A stretch of 64,000 nucleotides of DNA from Laribacter hongkongensis DSM 14985 (GCF_000423285.1 NZ_AUHR01000004.1:62001-126000); one strand, 5' to 3'; numbered from the stretch's first letter, positions 1-8,877 are shown. The notes: generated by a model from the letters alone, not told the origin. Made by a program: numbers and translations.

Positions 1-112
1 CGTCCGGCAGCCGGAGCATGCGCTGGTGGCGGAGGCCGTTTTCGCTGCTTCAGCCGGTTTGGCTGCAATGCCGCCTGATTCCGCCGCATGTACCGGTCAG
101 GTACAGGACCGG

Positions 113-131
113 ACCCGCCGTACCGGCGGGT
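113..131 (-). terminator. Hairpin directly after folB, possible terminator
   Basis: A perfect 7-bp stem (ACCCGCC / GGCGGGT) with a 5-base loop starts next to the folB stop codon. There is no T-tract on the minus side, so if it ends transcription it is a weak or factor-assisted terminator. The remaining bases 1-112 show no gene I can support. Confidence 0.35.
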
Positions 132-491
132 TCAGCGTGGCCGGTGGCCGCGTTCGATCTGGACCCCGACCTTTTTGACTCCGGGCAGGATGCCCAGCTT
201 GGTGACTGCCACCCGCACCCACGGCGCGCCGAATTCTTCGCGCACGATGCGGGCAATGTGCTCGGCCAGTGCCTCGATCAGCAGGAAATGCTGTTCGGCC
301 AGTGTCGCGCGCAGGCGCTCGACGACCACGCCGTAGTGGATGGTGTCGCCGATGTTGTCGCTGTGGCAGGGGGCTTCGCTGGGGATGCCGATATCGAGGT
401 CAAGCTCGATCGTCTGTGGCGCGCGGCGCTCCCATTCGTAAACGCCGATAACGGTGTCGACGCGCACCTCGCGCAAGAAAATGATGTCCAT
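132..491 (-). CDS. folB: Dihydroneopterin aldolase (FolB)
   Basis: This enzyme converts 7,8-dihydroneopterin to 6-hydroxymethyl-dihydropterin and glycolaldehyde in cytosolic folate synthesis. The 119-residue length is normal for the family. The N-terminal GVYEWERR (residues 16-23) carries the conserved glutamate region, and TKLGILPG near residue 97 supplies the conserved lysine. The frame stays open upstream, but the ATG at 491 gives the family's usual N-terminus (MDIIFLREVRVDT), so I chose it. The gene diverges from plsY, an arrangement also seen in gammaproteobacteria. The 81-base gap between them holds a 24-bp near-palindrome and likely both promoters. Confidence 0.93.
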   Translation of the reverse strand: MDIIFLREVRVDTVIGVYEWERRAPQTIELDLDIGIPSEAPCHSDNIGDTIHYGVVVERLRATLAEQHFLLIEALAEHIARIVREEFGAPWVRVAVTKLGILPGVKKVGVQIERGHRPR

Positions 492-514
492 GCCGGAGCC
501 AGTGAATACGGGTA

Positions 515-543
515 TTGGGCGCTGTAGACCCTTCCCGTACAAT
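515..543 (+). promoter_or_regulatory. Predicted sigma70-type promoter of plsY
   Basis: TTGGGC (515-520) and TACAAT (538-543) are separated by 17 bases, a good housekeeping promoter match, and would start the plsY transcript near base 550. The -10 box forms the left edge of the palindrome at 538-561, so a protein bound there would block this promoter. This is inferred from sequence only. Confidence 0.5.
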
Positions 544-561
544 GCAAAGCTTTACATTGTA
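538..561. promoter_or_regulatory. 24-bp near-perfect palindrome between folB and plsY
   Basis: The outer arms TACAATG and CATTGTA flank AAAGCTTT; only one symmetric pair (C/A) breaks the palindrome. Each end reads TACAAT on one strand, so a -10-like hexamer faces each divergent gene. The size, symmetry and position suggest an operator for a dimeric regulator or a symmetric promoter. I do not recognise the regulator. Confidence 0.55.
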
Positions 562-572
562 TTGAATTCGCC

Positions 573-1178
573 ATGACCACGATAGCGTCACTCGTATTGG
601 CTTACCTCTTGGGGTCCGTTCCGTTTGCCGTACTCGTCAGCCTGGGTATGGGCCTTGCCGATCCGCGCAGCTATGGCTCGGGGAACCCGGGTGCGACCAA
701 TGTCCTGCGCAGCGGCAACAAGCTGGCCGCGCTGCTGACGCTCTTGGGAGATGCTGCCAAGGGCTGGCTGGCCGTCTGGCTGGCACAGACATACGGTGCG
801 TCGTTTGGCCTGGCCGCTCCCGAAATCGCCATGGTCGGACTGGCTGTTTTCATTGGTCACCTGTGGCCGGTGTTCCTGGCATTCCGCGGCGGCAAGGGCG
901 TGGCCACCGCGCTGGGCGTGCTCCTGGCCGTCAATCCCTGGCTGGCGCTGATCGCTGCCGCCGTGTGGCTTGCCGTGGCGCTGCTGACCCGTTATTCCTC
1001 GCTGGCAGCCATGGTGTCGGCGGTGGCCACGGCCGTGGCGGCCTGGTTCATCGAGCCTGGCGTATATGCCGGGCTGACCATCGTCATTGCCCTGCTGCTG
1101 GTCCGGCGGCACAAGCAGAACATCCTCAATCTGGTTTCCGGCACTGAAAGCCGGATCGGCGGCAAGAAAAAATCCTGA
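573..1178 (+). CDS. plsY: Acyl-phosphate:glycerol-3-phosphate acyltransferase (PlsY)
   Basis: PlsY transfers an acyl group from acyl-phosphate to glycerol-3-phosphate to make lysophosphatidic acid, the first committed step of phospholipid synthesis, in the inner membrane. The 201-residue protein is almost entirely hydrophobic helices. The family motifs are visible: GSGNPGATN at 35-43, GH at 95-96 and FRGGKG at 104-109. The ATG at 573 gives the standard N-terminus. A strong intrinsic terminator follows at 1203-1229. The gene diverges from folB and probably uses the promoter at 515-543. Confidence 0.95.
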   Translation: MTTIASLVLAYLLGSVPFAVLVSLGMGLADPRSYGSGNPGATNVLRSGNKLAALLTLLGDAAKGWLAVWLAQTYGASFGLAAPEIAMVGLAVFIGHLWPVFLAFRGGKGVATALGVLLAVNPWLALIAAAVWLAVALLTRYSSLAAMVSAVATAVAAWFIEPGVYAGLTIVIALLLVRRHKQNILNLVSGTESRIGGKKKS

Positions 1179-1202
1179 TTCCCGCCTTTTGTCTCTCTCA
1201 AG

Positions 1203-1229
1203 CGCCGCATGTCAGCATGCGGCGTTTTT
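1203..1229 (+). terminator. Rho-independent terminator of plsY
   Basis: A 9-bp perfect stem CGCCGCATG / CATGCGGCG with a TCAG loop is followed by TTTTT. It lies 24 bases after the plsY stop. Confidence 0.9.
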
Positions 1230-1588
1230 CGTACCCGGCAGCTGTCGTCCGGATTTCTTTCCTGTCCAGTCCTGAACTGATCGTCCGTCCATGGCATGGC
1301 TGCGGCCCGGGCGAATGCTGACAAAAGCATGAAAGGCTTCGGGGTATGGCCGCTAGGAAGCCGGATGTCCCGGCCGGAGCAGGATGGGCTGGTGACCGTA
1401 CCGCCACCGGTCCTGGTATCTGGTTTGTACCCCCCGGACAACGTCATCTGGCCGGGCGCAGCGGTCAGGTCTGGACGGTCGGGAGTCTCATCGAAACCAT
1501 GCCCGGAAGGACGCCTCGTGTTGTTCTGCCGCACACCGCCTTGGCCAGCATGGATCTGCCGGCTCAGGCATCCCGCCTTGCGCCCGGT
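1230..1588. other. Non-coding gap, no gene seen
   Basis: This stretch separates the plsY terminator from the end of the MCE-transporter lipoprotein gene. Open frames crossing it lack start signals and have the Arg/Pro/Gly-rich composition of antisense shadows. I see no tRNA, repeat or strong promoter. The minus-strand transport operon may end here, but I could not find a clear terminator. Confidence 0.4.
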
Positions 1589-2227
1589 TCACGAATGCCC
1601 TGCGGAGGTGTTGTCGGGCTTCAGGCTGGCCAGCCGGGCATCCAGCTCTTCCAGCATGCGCAGCCAGCCTTGCCGGTAACCCGCGACCAGGGCCGCTGGC
1701 GTAGCACTTTCCAGCGGGATGCGCTGGTTCAGGTCCAGTACCAGCAGGCGGCGGCGGGGAACGGCGGCGGTATCGACAATGACGAACTGGGCACTGATGA
1801 CGGCCTGTGGCGCGCTGGCCGAGCGGAAATCGCCGTACAGTGCGGTAATGCCGGTTTCCAGCCGCCATGGGGCCGGGGCCGGAGAGCCCGGTGCCAGGAC
1901 CGCCTCGAAGCGCTGGCGCGCGCCCAGCCAGTCGGCCAGTGCCGTGTTGAGCAAGGTCGAGGCCGGCGACAGCAGCCGGTGATAGGCATCGGCGCTGAAG
2001 CGCACGTCAGACAACTGGTAGACCAGCGCAGTGCCGTTCCATGGTGCACCGACCGTGGTGGTGCCAAGGCGCACGGCCGGCAGGGCGGGAGCCGTTACGG
2101 GCACCGGTGCCGGCAGGGTGAGTGCATACGTGGTGGGGGGCGTGATTTCGGTCGGCAGGATCTGGCAGGCACTCAGCCAGCCGAGGCAAAGCAGGGCCAG
2201 TGCACTGCGGCGCAGCAGGGGGCTCAT
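1589..2227 (-). CDS. ABC-type transport auxiliary lipoprotein (PqiC/ABC_trans_aux-like)
   Basis: This is a predicted lipoprotein of 212 residues that would form the outer-membrane end of an MCE lipid transport system. The N-terminus has an Arg pair, a hydrophobic stretch and the lipobox LSAC with Cys21. The mature part resembles the PqiC/LetC-type auxiliary family, with the typical early segment TTYALTLPAP. It is the last gene of a four-gene operon, and its ATG overlaps the stop of the MCE gene by 4 bases (ATGA). The role is inferred from context and family; the substrate is probably phospholipid but is not shown by sequence. Confidence 0.8.
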   Translation of the reverse strand: MSPLLRRSALALLCLGWLSACQILPTEITPPTTYALTLPAPVPVTAPALPAVRLGTTTVGAPWNGTALVYQLSDVRFSADAYHRLLSPASTLLNTALADWLGARQRFEAVLAPGSPAPAPWRLETGITALYGDFRSASAPQAVISAQFVIVDTAAVPRRRLLVLDLNQRIPLESATPAALVAGYRQGWLRMLEELDARLASLKPDNTSAGHS

Positions 2228-3213
2228 GGTCGGTTTCCTGTGGAAGCGGGGGCAGGGGGCAGCACCACGGGGGCCGGTGGCGCACTCAGCACCAGCGCGC
2301 TGGGCGACTGCGACAGGGTGGCGCTCAGGGTGGTGAGCTGGGTCAGCGTCCGCGAGAGTTCGGCGAGGATCTGCCGCAGCTCGCCCGCGTTGTCGTAAAC
2401 CAGCGAGTCCGAATCGGCCAGCAGCTGGTCAAGGCGGGCCAGCAACTGCCTGACCCGGCCGTCGTCGGTGGCAGCACGCAGCCGTTCGGCCAGCAGGCCG
2501 AGATTGCGGGGCAGTTGCCGGTGCTCCAGTTCGCCCAGCAGCCGGTCGATCCTGGCGCTGGCTTCTGCCACATTCCGGGCCGTGGTGCGCACGTTTTCCG
2601 GCGGCAGGGCTGCCACCCGTTCGTCGATGCGCACGATCAGGGCGTTCAGGTCGCGGGCCAGTTGCTGGATGTTGGCTTCGTCAAGGCTGGCCAGGAACGA
2701 CTGGGCGTTGTGGATGATGCGGTTGGTCAGGCTGGGTGCTGACGGAATGTACGGATAGGACGGTGTCCAGCTGACCGGCAACGGCGCGCCCCAGTCATTG
2801 CGCGGCACGAAGTCCAGCGCGAGGTACAGCTGCCCGGTAATGCCGGCCAGCTGGGTCTGGAAACGCAGGCCGCGGTCGAGGTATTCGCGCAGGGTGGTCT
2901 GGGAAATGCCCATGTCGCGGCCGCGCAGGACCGAACGCACGATGATGTAGTTGTGGCGCTCTTCCAGCGGGGTCGACAGCTGGTAGACCCAGGTCGAGAC
3001 GGTGACCTCGCTCACTTCGCCGATCTGCACGCCACGGAACTTGACCGGCGAGCCGACCTCCAGGCCGTTGACCGATTCGTTGAAGTAGGTTTCCACCTCG
3101 ACCGACGGCTGGAACCAGCGGCGGGCGCCCAGCAGGAAGGTCAGCACGACCAGAAGGCCGATGCCGAGGAGCACCAGCAGGCCGACGCGGAACAGGGGGC
3201 GGGTATCGTCCAT
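2224..3213 (-). CDS. MCE-domain lipid transport protein (MlaD/PqiB family, single MCE domain)
   Basis: This is an inner-membrane-anchored periplasmic protein of 329 residues. One transmembrane helix lies near residues 9-29 (VGLLVLLGIGLLVVLTFLLG). A single MCE domain follows, with the typical GSPVKFRGVQIGEV near residues 53-66. A long helical region (about 165-300) and a Pro/Ala-rich tail complete it. It is longer than MlaD (about 180 residues) and has far fewer MCE repeats than PqiB or LetB. The start codon overlaps the ATPase stop by 1 base (TAATG). Family knowledge says MCE proteins form hexameric lipid channels; use here is inferred. Confidence 0.88.
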   Translation of the reverse strand: MDDTRPLFRVGLLVLLGIGLLVVLTFLLGARRWFQPSVEVETYFNESVNGLEVGSPVKFRGVQIGEVSEVTVSTWVYQLSTPLEERHNYIIVRSVLRGRDMGISQTTLREYLDRGLRFQTQLAGITGQLYLALDFVPRNDWGAPLPVSWTPSYPYIPSAPSLTNRIIHNAQSFLASLDEANIQQLARDLNALIVRIDERVAALPPENVRTTARNVAEASARIDRLLGELEHRQLPRNLGLLAERLRAATDDGRVRQLLARLDQLLADSDSLVYDNAGELRQILAELSRTLTQLTTLSATLSQSPSALVLSAPPAPVVLPPAPASTGNRP

Positions 3214-3977
3214 TACGGAAGTCCTCCGGGATGATCGGGCTGGCGGCGGAAAAACTGCCGCACCATCGGCAGCGGACAGTGGTCGCGCAGCTCGGCCGGT
3301 GCGCCGTCGGCCACCAGACGGTGGCTGGCGGCATCCAGCATCAGGGCGCGGTCGGCAATGCGGAAAATGCTGTCCAGTTCATGGGTGACCACCACCAGCG
3401 TCAGGCCGAACCGCTCGCGCAGGTCCAGCAGGGTTTCGTCCAGATTGGCCGAGGTGATCGGGTCCAGCCCGGCCGACGGTTCGTCCAGGAACAGCAGCCG
3501 GGCGCCCAGCGCCAGCGCGCGGGCAATGGCGACCCGCTTGACCATGCCGCCCGACAGCTCGGCCGGCCTGCGGTGGGCTGCCGCCGCCATTTCCACCGTG
3601 TCGAGCTGCAACATGGCAATGGCGTCACGCGCCTCGCGCGGCAGGTCGGTAAAGCGGTCCAGCGGGAAGCGGACATTCTGCAGGGCCGTCAGCGAGCCGA
3701 ACAGGGCACCCTGCTGGTACATCACGCCGATCCGGCGTTGCAGGGCTGCCCGTTCGGCCGGCGTGGCCGTCACGATGCTCTGGCCAAACAGGCGGATGTC
3801 GCCCGCCAGCGGCCGGAACAGCCCGGTCAGGAGCTTCATCAGGCTGGACTTGCCTGAGCCGGAACCGCCCAGCAATGCCACGATCTCGCCCTGCTGCACG
3901 CTGAAACTGGCGTCGTCCAGCAGGACGCGCTGGCCGTAGCCCATGCGCAGCCGCTCCACTTCCACCACGGCCGTCAT
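3213..3977 (-). CDS. ABC transporter ATPase, MlaF-like
   Basis: This cytosolic ATPase powers the MCE lipid transporter encoded around it. With the start used here (254 residues) it shows Walker A GGSGSGKS at 37-44, the MlaF-type signature LSGGMVKRVAIARAL near 142-156, and Walker B LLFLDEPSAGLDP near 160-172. I chose the ATG at 3977 because it overlaps the permease stop by 4 bases (ATGA); a GTG at 3989 is the alternative. The neighbours are the permease upstream and the MCE protein downstream, all tightly coupled. Confidence 0.9.
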   Translation of the reverse strand: MTAVVEVERLRMGYGQRVLLDDASFSVQQGEIVALLGGSGSGKSSLMKLLTGLFRPLAGDIRLFGQSIVTATPAERAALQRRIGVMYQQGALFGSLTALQNVRFPLDRFTDLPREARDAIAMLQLDTVEMAAAAHRRPAELSGGMVKRVAIARALALGARLLFLDEPSAGLDPITSANLDETLLDLRERFGLTLVVVTHELDSIFRIADRALMLDAASHRLVADGAPAELRDHCPLPMVRQFFRRQPDHPGGLP

Positions 3978-5089
3978 GTGCTTTGCCACTGTCCGAGCAA
4001 GGCGGCAAACAGGCCGTCGATCACCACGATCCAGATCAGGCTGGACACCACTGCCCGCGTGGCAGCCACACCGACGGCCGTCGGCCCCTGACCGGCCGAC
4101 AGGCCCTGGCGGCAGCCGATCTGGGCGATGAAGAGGCCGAACACCATGGATTTGCCCAGCCCGAAATACAGGTCGGTCAGCGATACCGTAGCCAGCGTCT
4201 GGTGGTAGAACTGCATCGGTGTCACCGAGAAAGCCTGCATCACCAGCGCTCCGCCCAAGAGGCCGATGACGTCGGCCAGCACGGTCAGGAGCGGCAGGAC
4301 CAGTACCGCAGCCACCAGTCGCGGCAGCACCAGGAACGCGACCGGGTCGATGCCGAAGGTGTGCAGCGCGTAGATTTCCTCATTGACCTTCTGGGTGCCC
4401 AGTTCGGCAGCAAAGGCCGCACCACTGCGGCCGGCAAACACGATGGCGGTCATCAGCGGGCCCAGTTCGCGCAGCATGGCGATGCCGATGCCGTTGACCA
4501 CCAGCAGGCCGGCACCGAATCCCTGTGCCACCAGACCCATCTGGAATGCGAGGATGGTGCCCATCAGAAAGCCGATCAGCAGCACGATCGGCAGGGCCTG
4601 TGTACCGGCGCTGGCCATGATGTCCAGTACACGCGCACCTTCCAGCCGGGCCGGACGGCACAGTGCCCGCCACAGGGCACTGGCGCTGGCGCCGGTCCAG
4701 ACCACGCTGTCACGGCCGGTGTGCAGGCCGGAGAGCGTGGCTGCACCGATCCGTTCGACCGGAGACAGGGGCGGCGGGCTGGCCGGTGGTGTCAGCGAGG
4801 CTGTCCGGATGCGTTCCAGCAGCGGCTGGTATTCGGCGGCCAGTCCGGACAGCGCGACCGGTGCACTGGCCGGCCGCGGGTCGTGCAGCAGCCGGTGCAG
4901 CAGCACCAGTCCGGCGCTGTCGAGCTGGGTAACGGCTGAAGCATCCAGCGTCAGGGGCGTTTGCGGCTGGGCCGCCAGCGCCGCCAGTGCCTCGGCCCAG
5001 ATGCTGCCGACGCTGTGCGTGGTCAGCGGGCCTTCGAGCCTGAGCCGGCCCGGGGTGCAGACAAGCCGTGCCTGACTGGATGCGGTCAT
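3974..5089 (-). CDS. MlaE-family permease with N-terminal STAS domain
   Basis: This 371-residue protein fuses two functions that are separate proteins in the E. coli Mla system. Residues about 1-110 form a STAS domain (MlaB-like), with LDASAVTQLDSAGLVLL near residues 47-63. The rest is an MlaE-type inner-membrane permease with several hydrophobic helices (for example LPIVLLIGFLMGTILAFQMG) and the conserved motif FAGRSGAAFAAELGTQKVNEE. It opens the four-gene minus-strand operon. STAS fusions are known in this permease family, so this is a variant rather than a new family. It is not accompanied by an MlaC gene. Confidence 0.88.
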   Translation of the reverse strand: MTASSQARLVCTPGRLRLEGPLTTHSVGSIWAEALAALAAQPQTPLTLDASAVTQLDSAGLVLLHRLLHDPRPASAPVALSGLAAEYQPLLERIRTASLTPPASPPPLSPVERIGAATLSGLHTGRDSVVWTGASASALWRALCRPARLEGARVLDIMASAGTQALPIVLLIGFLMGTILAFQMGLVAQGFGAGLLVVNGIGIAMLRELGPLMTAIVFAGRSGAAFAAELGTQKVNEEIYALHTFGIDPVAFLVLPRLVAAVLVLPLLTVLADVIGLLGGALVMQAFSVTPMQFYHQTLATVSLTDLYFGLGKSMVFGLFIAQIGCRQGLSAGQGPTAVGVAATRAVVSSLIWIVVIDGLFAALLGQWQST

Positions 5090-5158
5090 GAAGCCTCGCC
5101 GGATGTGATCACCAGATACCGATCACTATAGCGGTCGGGAGCGGCATGGCCGCCCGCG

Positions 5159-5404
5159 TCAACCCTTGCTGGAGAGCATCTGCATTTCGATGATGCGGAT
5201 TTCACCCAGCGGATAGCCCTGTTCGGCCAGCTGCTGGCGTGCGTATTCCTTGCCCATCTGGCGTACTTCCAGATCGTCGATGCTGCTGTCGATCTGGAAC
5301 GGGATTTCCGCCGTTTCGATCTTGACCTTGGTCGGATGGATGCCGGTGGCAAAACGTACCTTGAGCAGGTAGGTACGCTGAATGGACAGTTTGGATTCTT
5401 GCAT
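5159..5404 (-). CDS. Small protein of unknown function
   Basis: I do not recognise this 81-residue protein. It has a soluble mixed composition, with the segment VRFATGIHPTKVKIETAEIP, an acidic SIDDLEVRQMGKEYARQQL helix-like part, and no signal peptide, Cys pair or membrane segment. Starts at 5404 or 5410 are both possible; neither has a clear ribosome binding site. Coding looks real because the reading frame ends cleanly, the composition is not the Arg/Pro-rich type of shadow frames, and it fills the space between the permease and mfd. It could be a short conserved hypothetical of this lineage. Confidence 0.6.
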   Translation of the reverse strand: MQESKLSIQRTYLLKVRFATGIHPTKVKIETAEIPFQIDSSIDDLEVRQMGKEYARQQLAEQGYPLGEIRIIEMQMLSSKG

Positions 5405-5481
5405 GAGCATAAGTCAACGAACCGGCAATGACGGGACAAGGGGATTATCGTGTCGGCATCGCTGGCGGGCAACCCGGATGG

Positions 5482-8400
5482 TCAGCCGGCCAGCTCTTTC
5501 AATAGCTCCCTGACCCGGGCCGTACGCATCGCCGGTTCGGCCAGCGCCACTTCCACCCGCAGCTTGTCCTGCCCGACCAGGCGATAATTGCGCTTGTCCT
5601 GCACCAGCTGGATGATGCGCACCGGCTCGACCGGAGTCTGGCGCGAGAAGGTCAGCTGCACCGCGCTGTCCGAGGCATCGATCTTGTCGATGCCGAGGCT
5701 GCGGGCCGCAAGGCGCAGCCGGTGGCTGTCGATCAGCGTCTTCACCGGCACGTCCGGCAGGCCGAAGCGGTCGATCAGCTCCTCGTGGATGGCGTCGATT
5801 TCGCCCTCGGTTTCGCAGCTTGCCAGCCGTTTGTAAAGCACCAGCCGTTCGTGCACGTCCGGGCAGTAGCTGTCCGGCAGCAGGGCCGGGGCGTGCAGAT
5901 TGACTTCGGTGGTGACGCCCAGCGGCGCATCAAGATCGGGTTCCTGACCTTTCTTGAGCGCCCGTACCGCGCTCTTGAGCATCTCGGTGTAGAGCGAGAA
6001 ACCGATTTCGTGCATTTCGCCCGACTGGCCTTCGCCCAGCACCTCGCCCGCACCGCGGATTTCCAGGTCGTGCATGGCGAGGTAAAAGCCGCTGCCGAGG
6101 TCTTCCATCATCTGGATTGCTTCCAGCCGCTTCATGGCGTCCTTGGTCATGCCTTCGCCGGTCAGCAGATAGGCATACGCCTGGTGGTGGCTGCGGCCGA
6201 CCCGGCCGCGCAACTGGTGCAGTTGTGCCAGGCCGAAACGGTCGGCGCGGTGGATGATGATGGTGTTGGCGTTGGGGATGTCGATGCCGGTTTCGATGAT
6301 GGTGGAACACAGCAGCACGTTGAAGCGCTGCTGGTTGAAATCACGCATCACCTGTTCCAGCTCACGCTCGCGCATCTGGCCGTGCGCCACCTGCACCCGT
6401 GCTTCCGGCAGCAGCTCCGTGAGCTTTTCGCGCATGTTCTCAATGGTTTCCACCTCGTTGTAGAGGAAGAACACCTGACCGCCACGCTTGAGTTCGCGCA
6501 GCACCGCCTCGCGGATCACCCCGTTGTTTTGCGGCGTGACAAAGGTCTTGACCGACAACCGGCGGTTGGGCGCCGTGGCGATGACCGAAAAGTCACGCAG
6601 GCCTTCCAGTGACATGGCCAGCGTGCGCGGAATCGGCGTGGCGGTCAGCGTCAGCACATCGACATTGGCGCGCAGGCGCTTGAGCTGTTCTTTCTGCCGC
6701 ACGCCGAAGCGGTGTTCCTCGTCGATGATCACCAGACCGAGACGGGCGAATTCGACATCCGGCTGCACCAGCCGGTGCGTGCCGATGACGATGTCGACAC
6801 TGCCGTCGGCAAGGCCGGCCAGCGCGGCCTTTTGCTCCTTGGCCGAGCGGAAGCGCGACAGCTCGACAATCTTCAGCGGCCAGTCGGCAAAGCGGTCGGC
6901 AAAGTTCTGGTAATGCTGCTCGGCCAGCAGGGTGGTGGGCACCAGCACGGCCACCTGCTTGCCGCCCATGGCGGCGACAAAGGCCGCCCGTAGCGCCACT
7001 TCGGTCTTGCCGAAGCCGACGTCGCCGCACACCAGCCGGTCCATCGGCCGGCCGGCGGTCATGTCGTGGATCACCGCTTCGATGGCGGCCTGCTGGTCCG
7101 TGGTTTCCTCGAAACCGAAGCCGGCGGCAAAGGCCTCGTAATCGTGGGCTGACAGTTCGAAGGCATGGCCTTCGCGCGCCGCGCGCCGGGCATAGAGGTT
7201 CAGGAGCTCGGCTGCCGTGTCACGCGCCTTTTGCGCCGCGCGCTGCTTGGCCCGTTCCCATTGCGGCGAGCCCAGCCGGGTCAGCTGCACGCTGTCGGAG
7301 GCGTGGCCGGCGTAACGCGAAATCAGGTGCAGCTGGCTGACCGGCACGTAGAGGGTGGCGCCGTCCGCGTATTCAAGCTGCATCATCTCGGTCTGGCCTT
7401 CGCCCAGATCCATCGACACCAGCCCCAGATAGCGGCCGATGCCGTGCGCCTCGTGCACGACCGGATCACCGACCTTGACCTCGGCGAGGTCGCGCAGCAT
7501 GGCGTCGGTGTTGCTGCGCTTTTTCTGCTGGCGCGGCGTGCGCGCCACGGTCTGGTAGAGGTCGGCCTCGCTCAGCAGCGCCTCCTGGCGCTCAAGGTCG
7601 ACAAAGCCGCCGGTCAGCGTGCCGACGGTCAGGGCAAAGCGCATGTCACCCTGGCTGAAGCCGGCCAGCGAATCGACCGGCTGCGGCCTGAGCCCGTATT
7701 CGCCCAGGAACTGGGTCAGCGTTTCGCGCCGGCCGAGGCTTTCGGCCACCAGCAGGGTGCGGGCCGGTGTCGTGGCGAGGAAGGCCTTGAGCCGGGCAAC
7801 CGGCACCTCGGCCCGCCGGTCGACCGTCAGGTCGGGCAGGCGCGCCAGGTCGTCCGGCAATGCGCCGCCGGCAGCGATTTCGAAGCGGGCGTACGGCTTG
7901 AGGGCCGCCATCAGTTCGTCCGGACGCAGGTAAAGCGTGGCCGGCGGCAGCAGCGGGCGGGCCGGATCGGTGCCGAGCATGGTGCGGCGCTGTTCGACTT
8001 CGCGCCAGAAGGTTTCGGCCGCTGCTAGGGTGTCGTGGTGCAGGGCGATCAGGGCCTGCTCGCCCACGTAGTCGAAAAACGTGGCGGTATGGTCGAAAAA
8101 CAGCGGCAGATAGTATTCGATGCCGGCGGGGATGCTGCCGGCGGAAATGTCCTTGTAGAGCTGCCGCCGCGACGGATCGCCCTCGAAGGTTTCGCGGAAA
8201 TGCTGGCGGAAGGCCGTGACGCCGCCCTCGTCGGTGGGAAATTCGCGCGCCGGCAGCAGGCGCACGTCATTGACCGGATAGAGGGTGCGCTGGGTGTCGA
8301 CGTCAAACGTGCGCAGGGTGTCGATTTCGTCGTCGAACAGCTCGATGCGGTAAGGCAGGGCGGCGCCGGACGGAAATAGGTCGATCAGGCCGCCGCGCAC

Positions 8401-8877
8401 GGAAAACTCGCCCGGGGCATACACCTGCGTGACGTGGGTGTAGCCCGCCAGTGCCAGGTCGGCGCGCAACTGGTCGGCATCCAGCCGGTCGCCGGCCTTG
8501 AGCAGGAAGGTGCGTCCGGCCAGGAATTCCACCGGCGCCAGCCGGCCCATGGCGGTCGGGACGGCGGTGACGATCACGTCGGCCTTGCCTTGGCGCAGCT
8601 TCCACAGCGTGGCCAGCCGCTCGCTGACTAGGTCGGCGTGGGGCGACAGCTGGTCGTAGGGCAGGGTTTCCCAGTCGGGGAAAAACGCCACTTCCAGTTC
8701 CGGGTCGAAAAACGGCAGTTCGTCGGCGATGCGGCGGGCGGCCTGCGGGTCGGCGGTCAGGATCACCAGCGGCTGGCGGCTGGCGCGCGCTAGGGCCGCC
8801 AGGCGGGCGCTGTCGGCTCCGCGCGGCAAGGCGCCGAGGGCAAGACGGGAAGCGGGGCGGGGCAGTTCGGGAATCAT
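5482..8877 (-). CDS. mfd: Transcription-repair coupling factor (Mfd)
   Basis: Mfd displaces RNA polymerase stalled at DNA damage and recruits UvrA. The 1131-residue length is typical. The N-terminal third is UvrB-like. The RNA-polymerase-interaction domain is near residue 470 (DPVVHEAHGIGRYLGL). The RecG-like motor follows, with Walker A GDVGFGKTE near 615, DEEH near 718, TATPIPRTLAMSL and QLHQLRGRVGRSHH. The C-terminal TRCF domain completes it. The ATG at 8877 lies 2 bases after the stop of the FlhB-like gene, and no Shine-Dalgarno is visible, so translation is probably coupled. It is the last gene of a three-gene minus-strand set. Confidence 0.97.
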   Translation of the reverse strand: MIPELPRPASRLALGALPRGADSARLAALARASRQPLVILTADPQAARRIADELPFFDPELEVAFFPDWETLPYDQLSPHADLVSERLATLWKLRQGKADVIVTAVPTAMGRLAPVEFLAGRTFLLKAGDRLDADQLRADLALAGYTHVTQVYAPGEFSVRGGLIDLFPSGAALPYRIELFDDEIDTLRTFDVDTQRTLYPVNDVRLLPAREFPTDEGGVTAFRQHFRETFEGDPSRRQLYKDISAGSIPAGIEYYLPLFFDHTATFFDYVGEQALIALHHDTLAAAETFWREVEQRRTMLGTDPARPLLPPATLYLRPDELMAALKPYARFEIAAGGALPDDLARLPDLTVDRRAEVPVARLKAFLATTPARTLLVAESLGRRETLTQFLGEYGLRPQPVDSLAGFSQGDMRFALTVGTLTGGFVDLERQEALLSEADLYQTVARTPRQQKKRSNTDAMLRDLAEVKVGDPVVHEAHGIGRYLGLVSMDLGEGQTEMMQLEYADGATLYVPVSQLHLISRYAGHASDSVQLTRLGSPQWERAKQRAAQKARDTAAELLNLYARRAAREGHAFELSAHDYEAFAAGFGFEETTDQQAAIEAVIHDMTAGRPMDRLVCGDVGFGKTEVALRAAFVAAMGGKQVAVLVPTTLLAEQHYQNFADRFADWPLKIVELSRFRSAKEQKAALAGLADGSVDIVIGTHRLVQPDVEFARLGLVIIDEEHRFGVRQKEQLKRLRANVDVLTLTATPIPRTLAMSLEGLRDFSVIATAPNRRLSVKTFVTPQNNGVIREAVLRELKRGGQVFFLYNEVETIENMREKLTELLPEARVQVAHGQMRERELEQVMRDFNQQRFNVLLCSTIIETGIDIPNANTIIIHRADRFGLAQLHQLRGRVGRSHHQAYAYLLTGEGMTKDAMKRLEAIQMMEDLGSGFYLAMHDLEIRGAGEVLGEGQSGEMHEIGFSLYTEMLKSAVRALKKGQEPDLDAPLGVTTEVNLHAPALLPDSYCPDVHERLVLYKRLASCETEGEIDAIHEELIDRFGLPDVPVKTLIDSHRLRLAARSLGIDKIDASDSAVQLTFSRQTPVEPVRIIQLVQDKRNYRLVGQDKLRVEVALAEPAMRTARVRELLKELAG

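Noticed and set aside
1346-2398. Long open frame on plus opposite the lipoprotein and MCE genes
   Set aside because: It is antisense to two well-supported genes, has Arg/Gly/Gln-rich shadow composition and no ribosome binding site.
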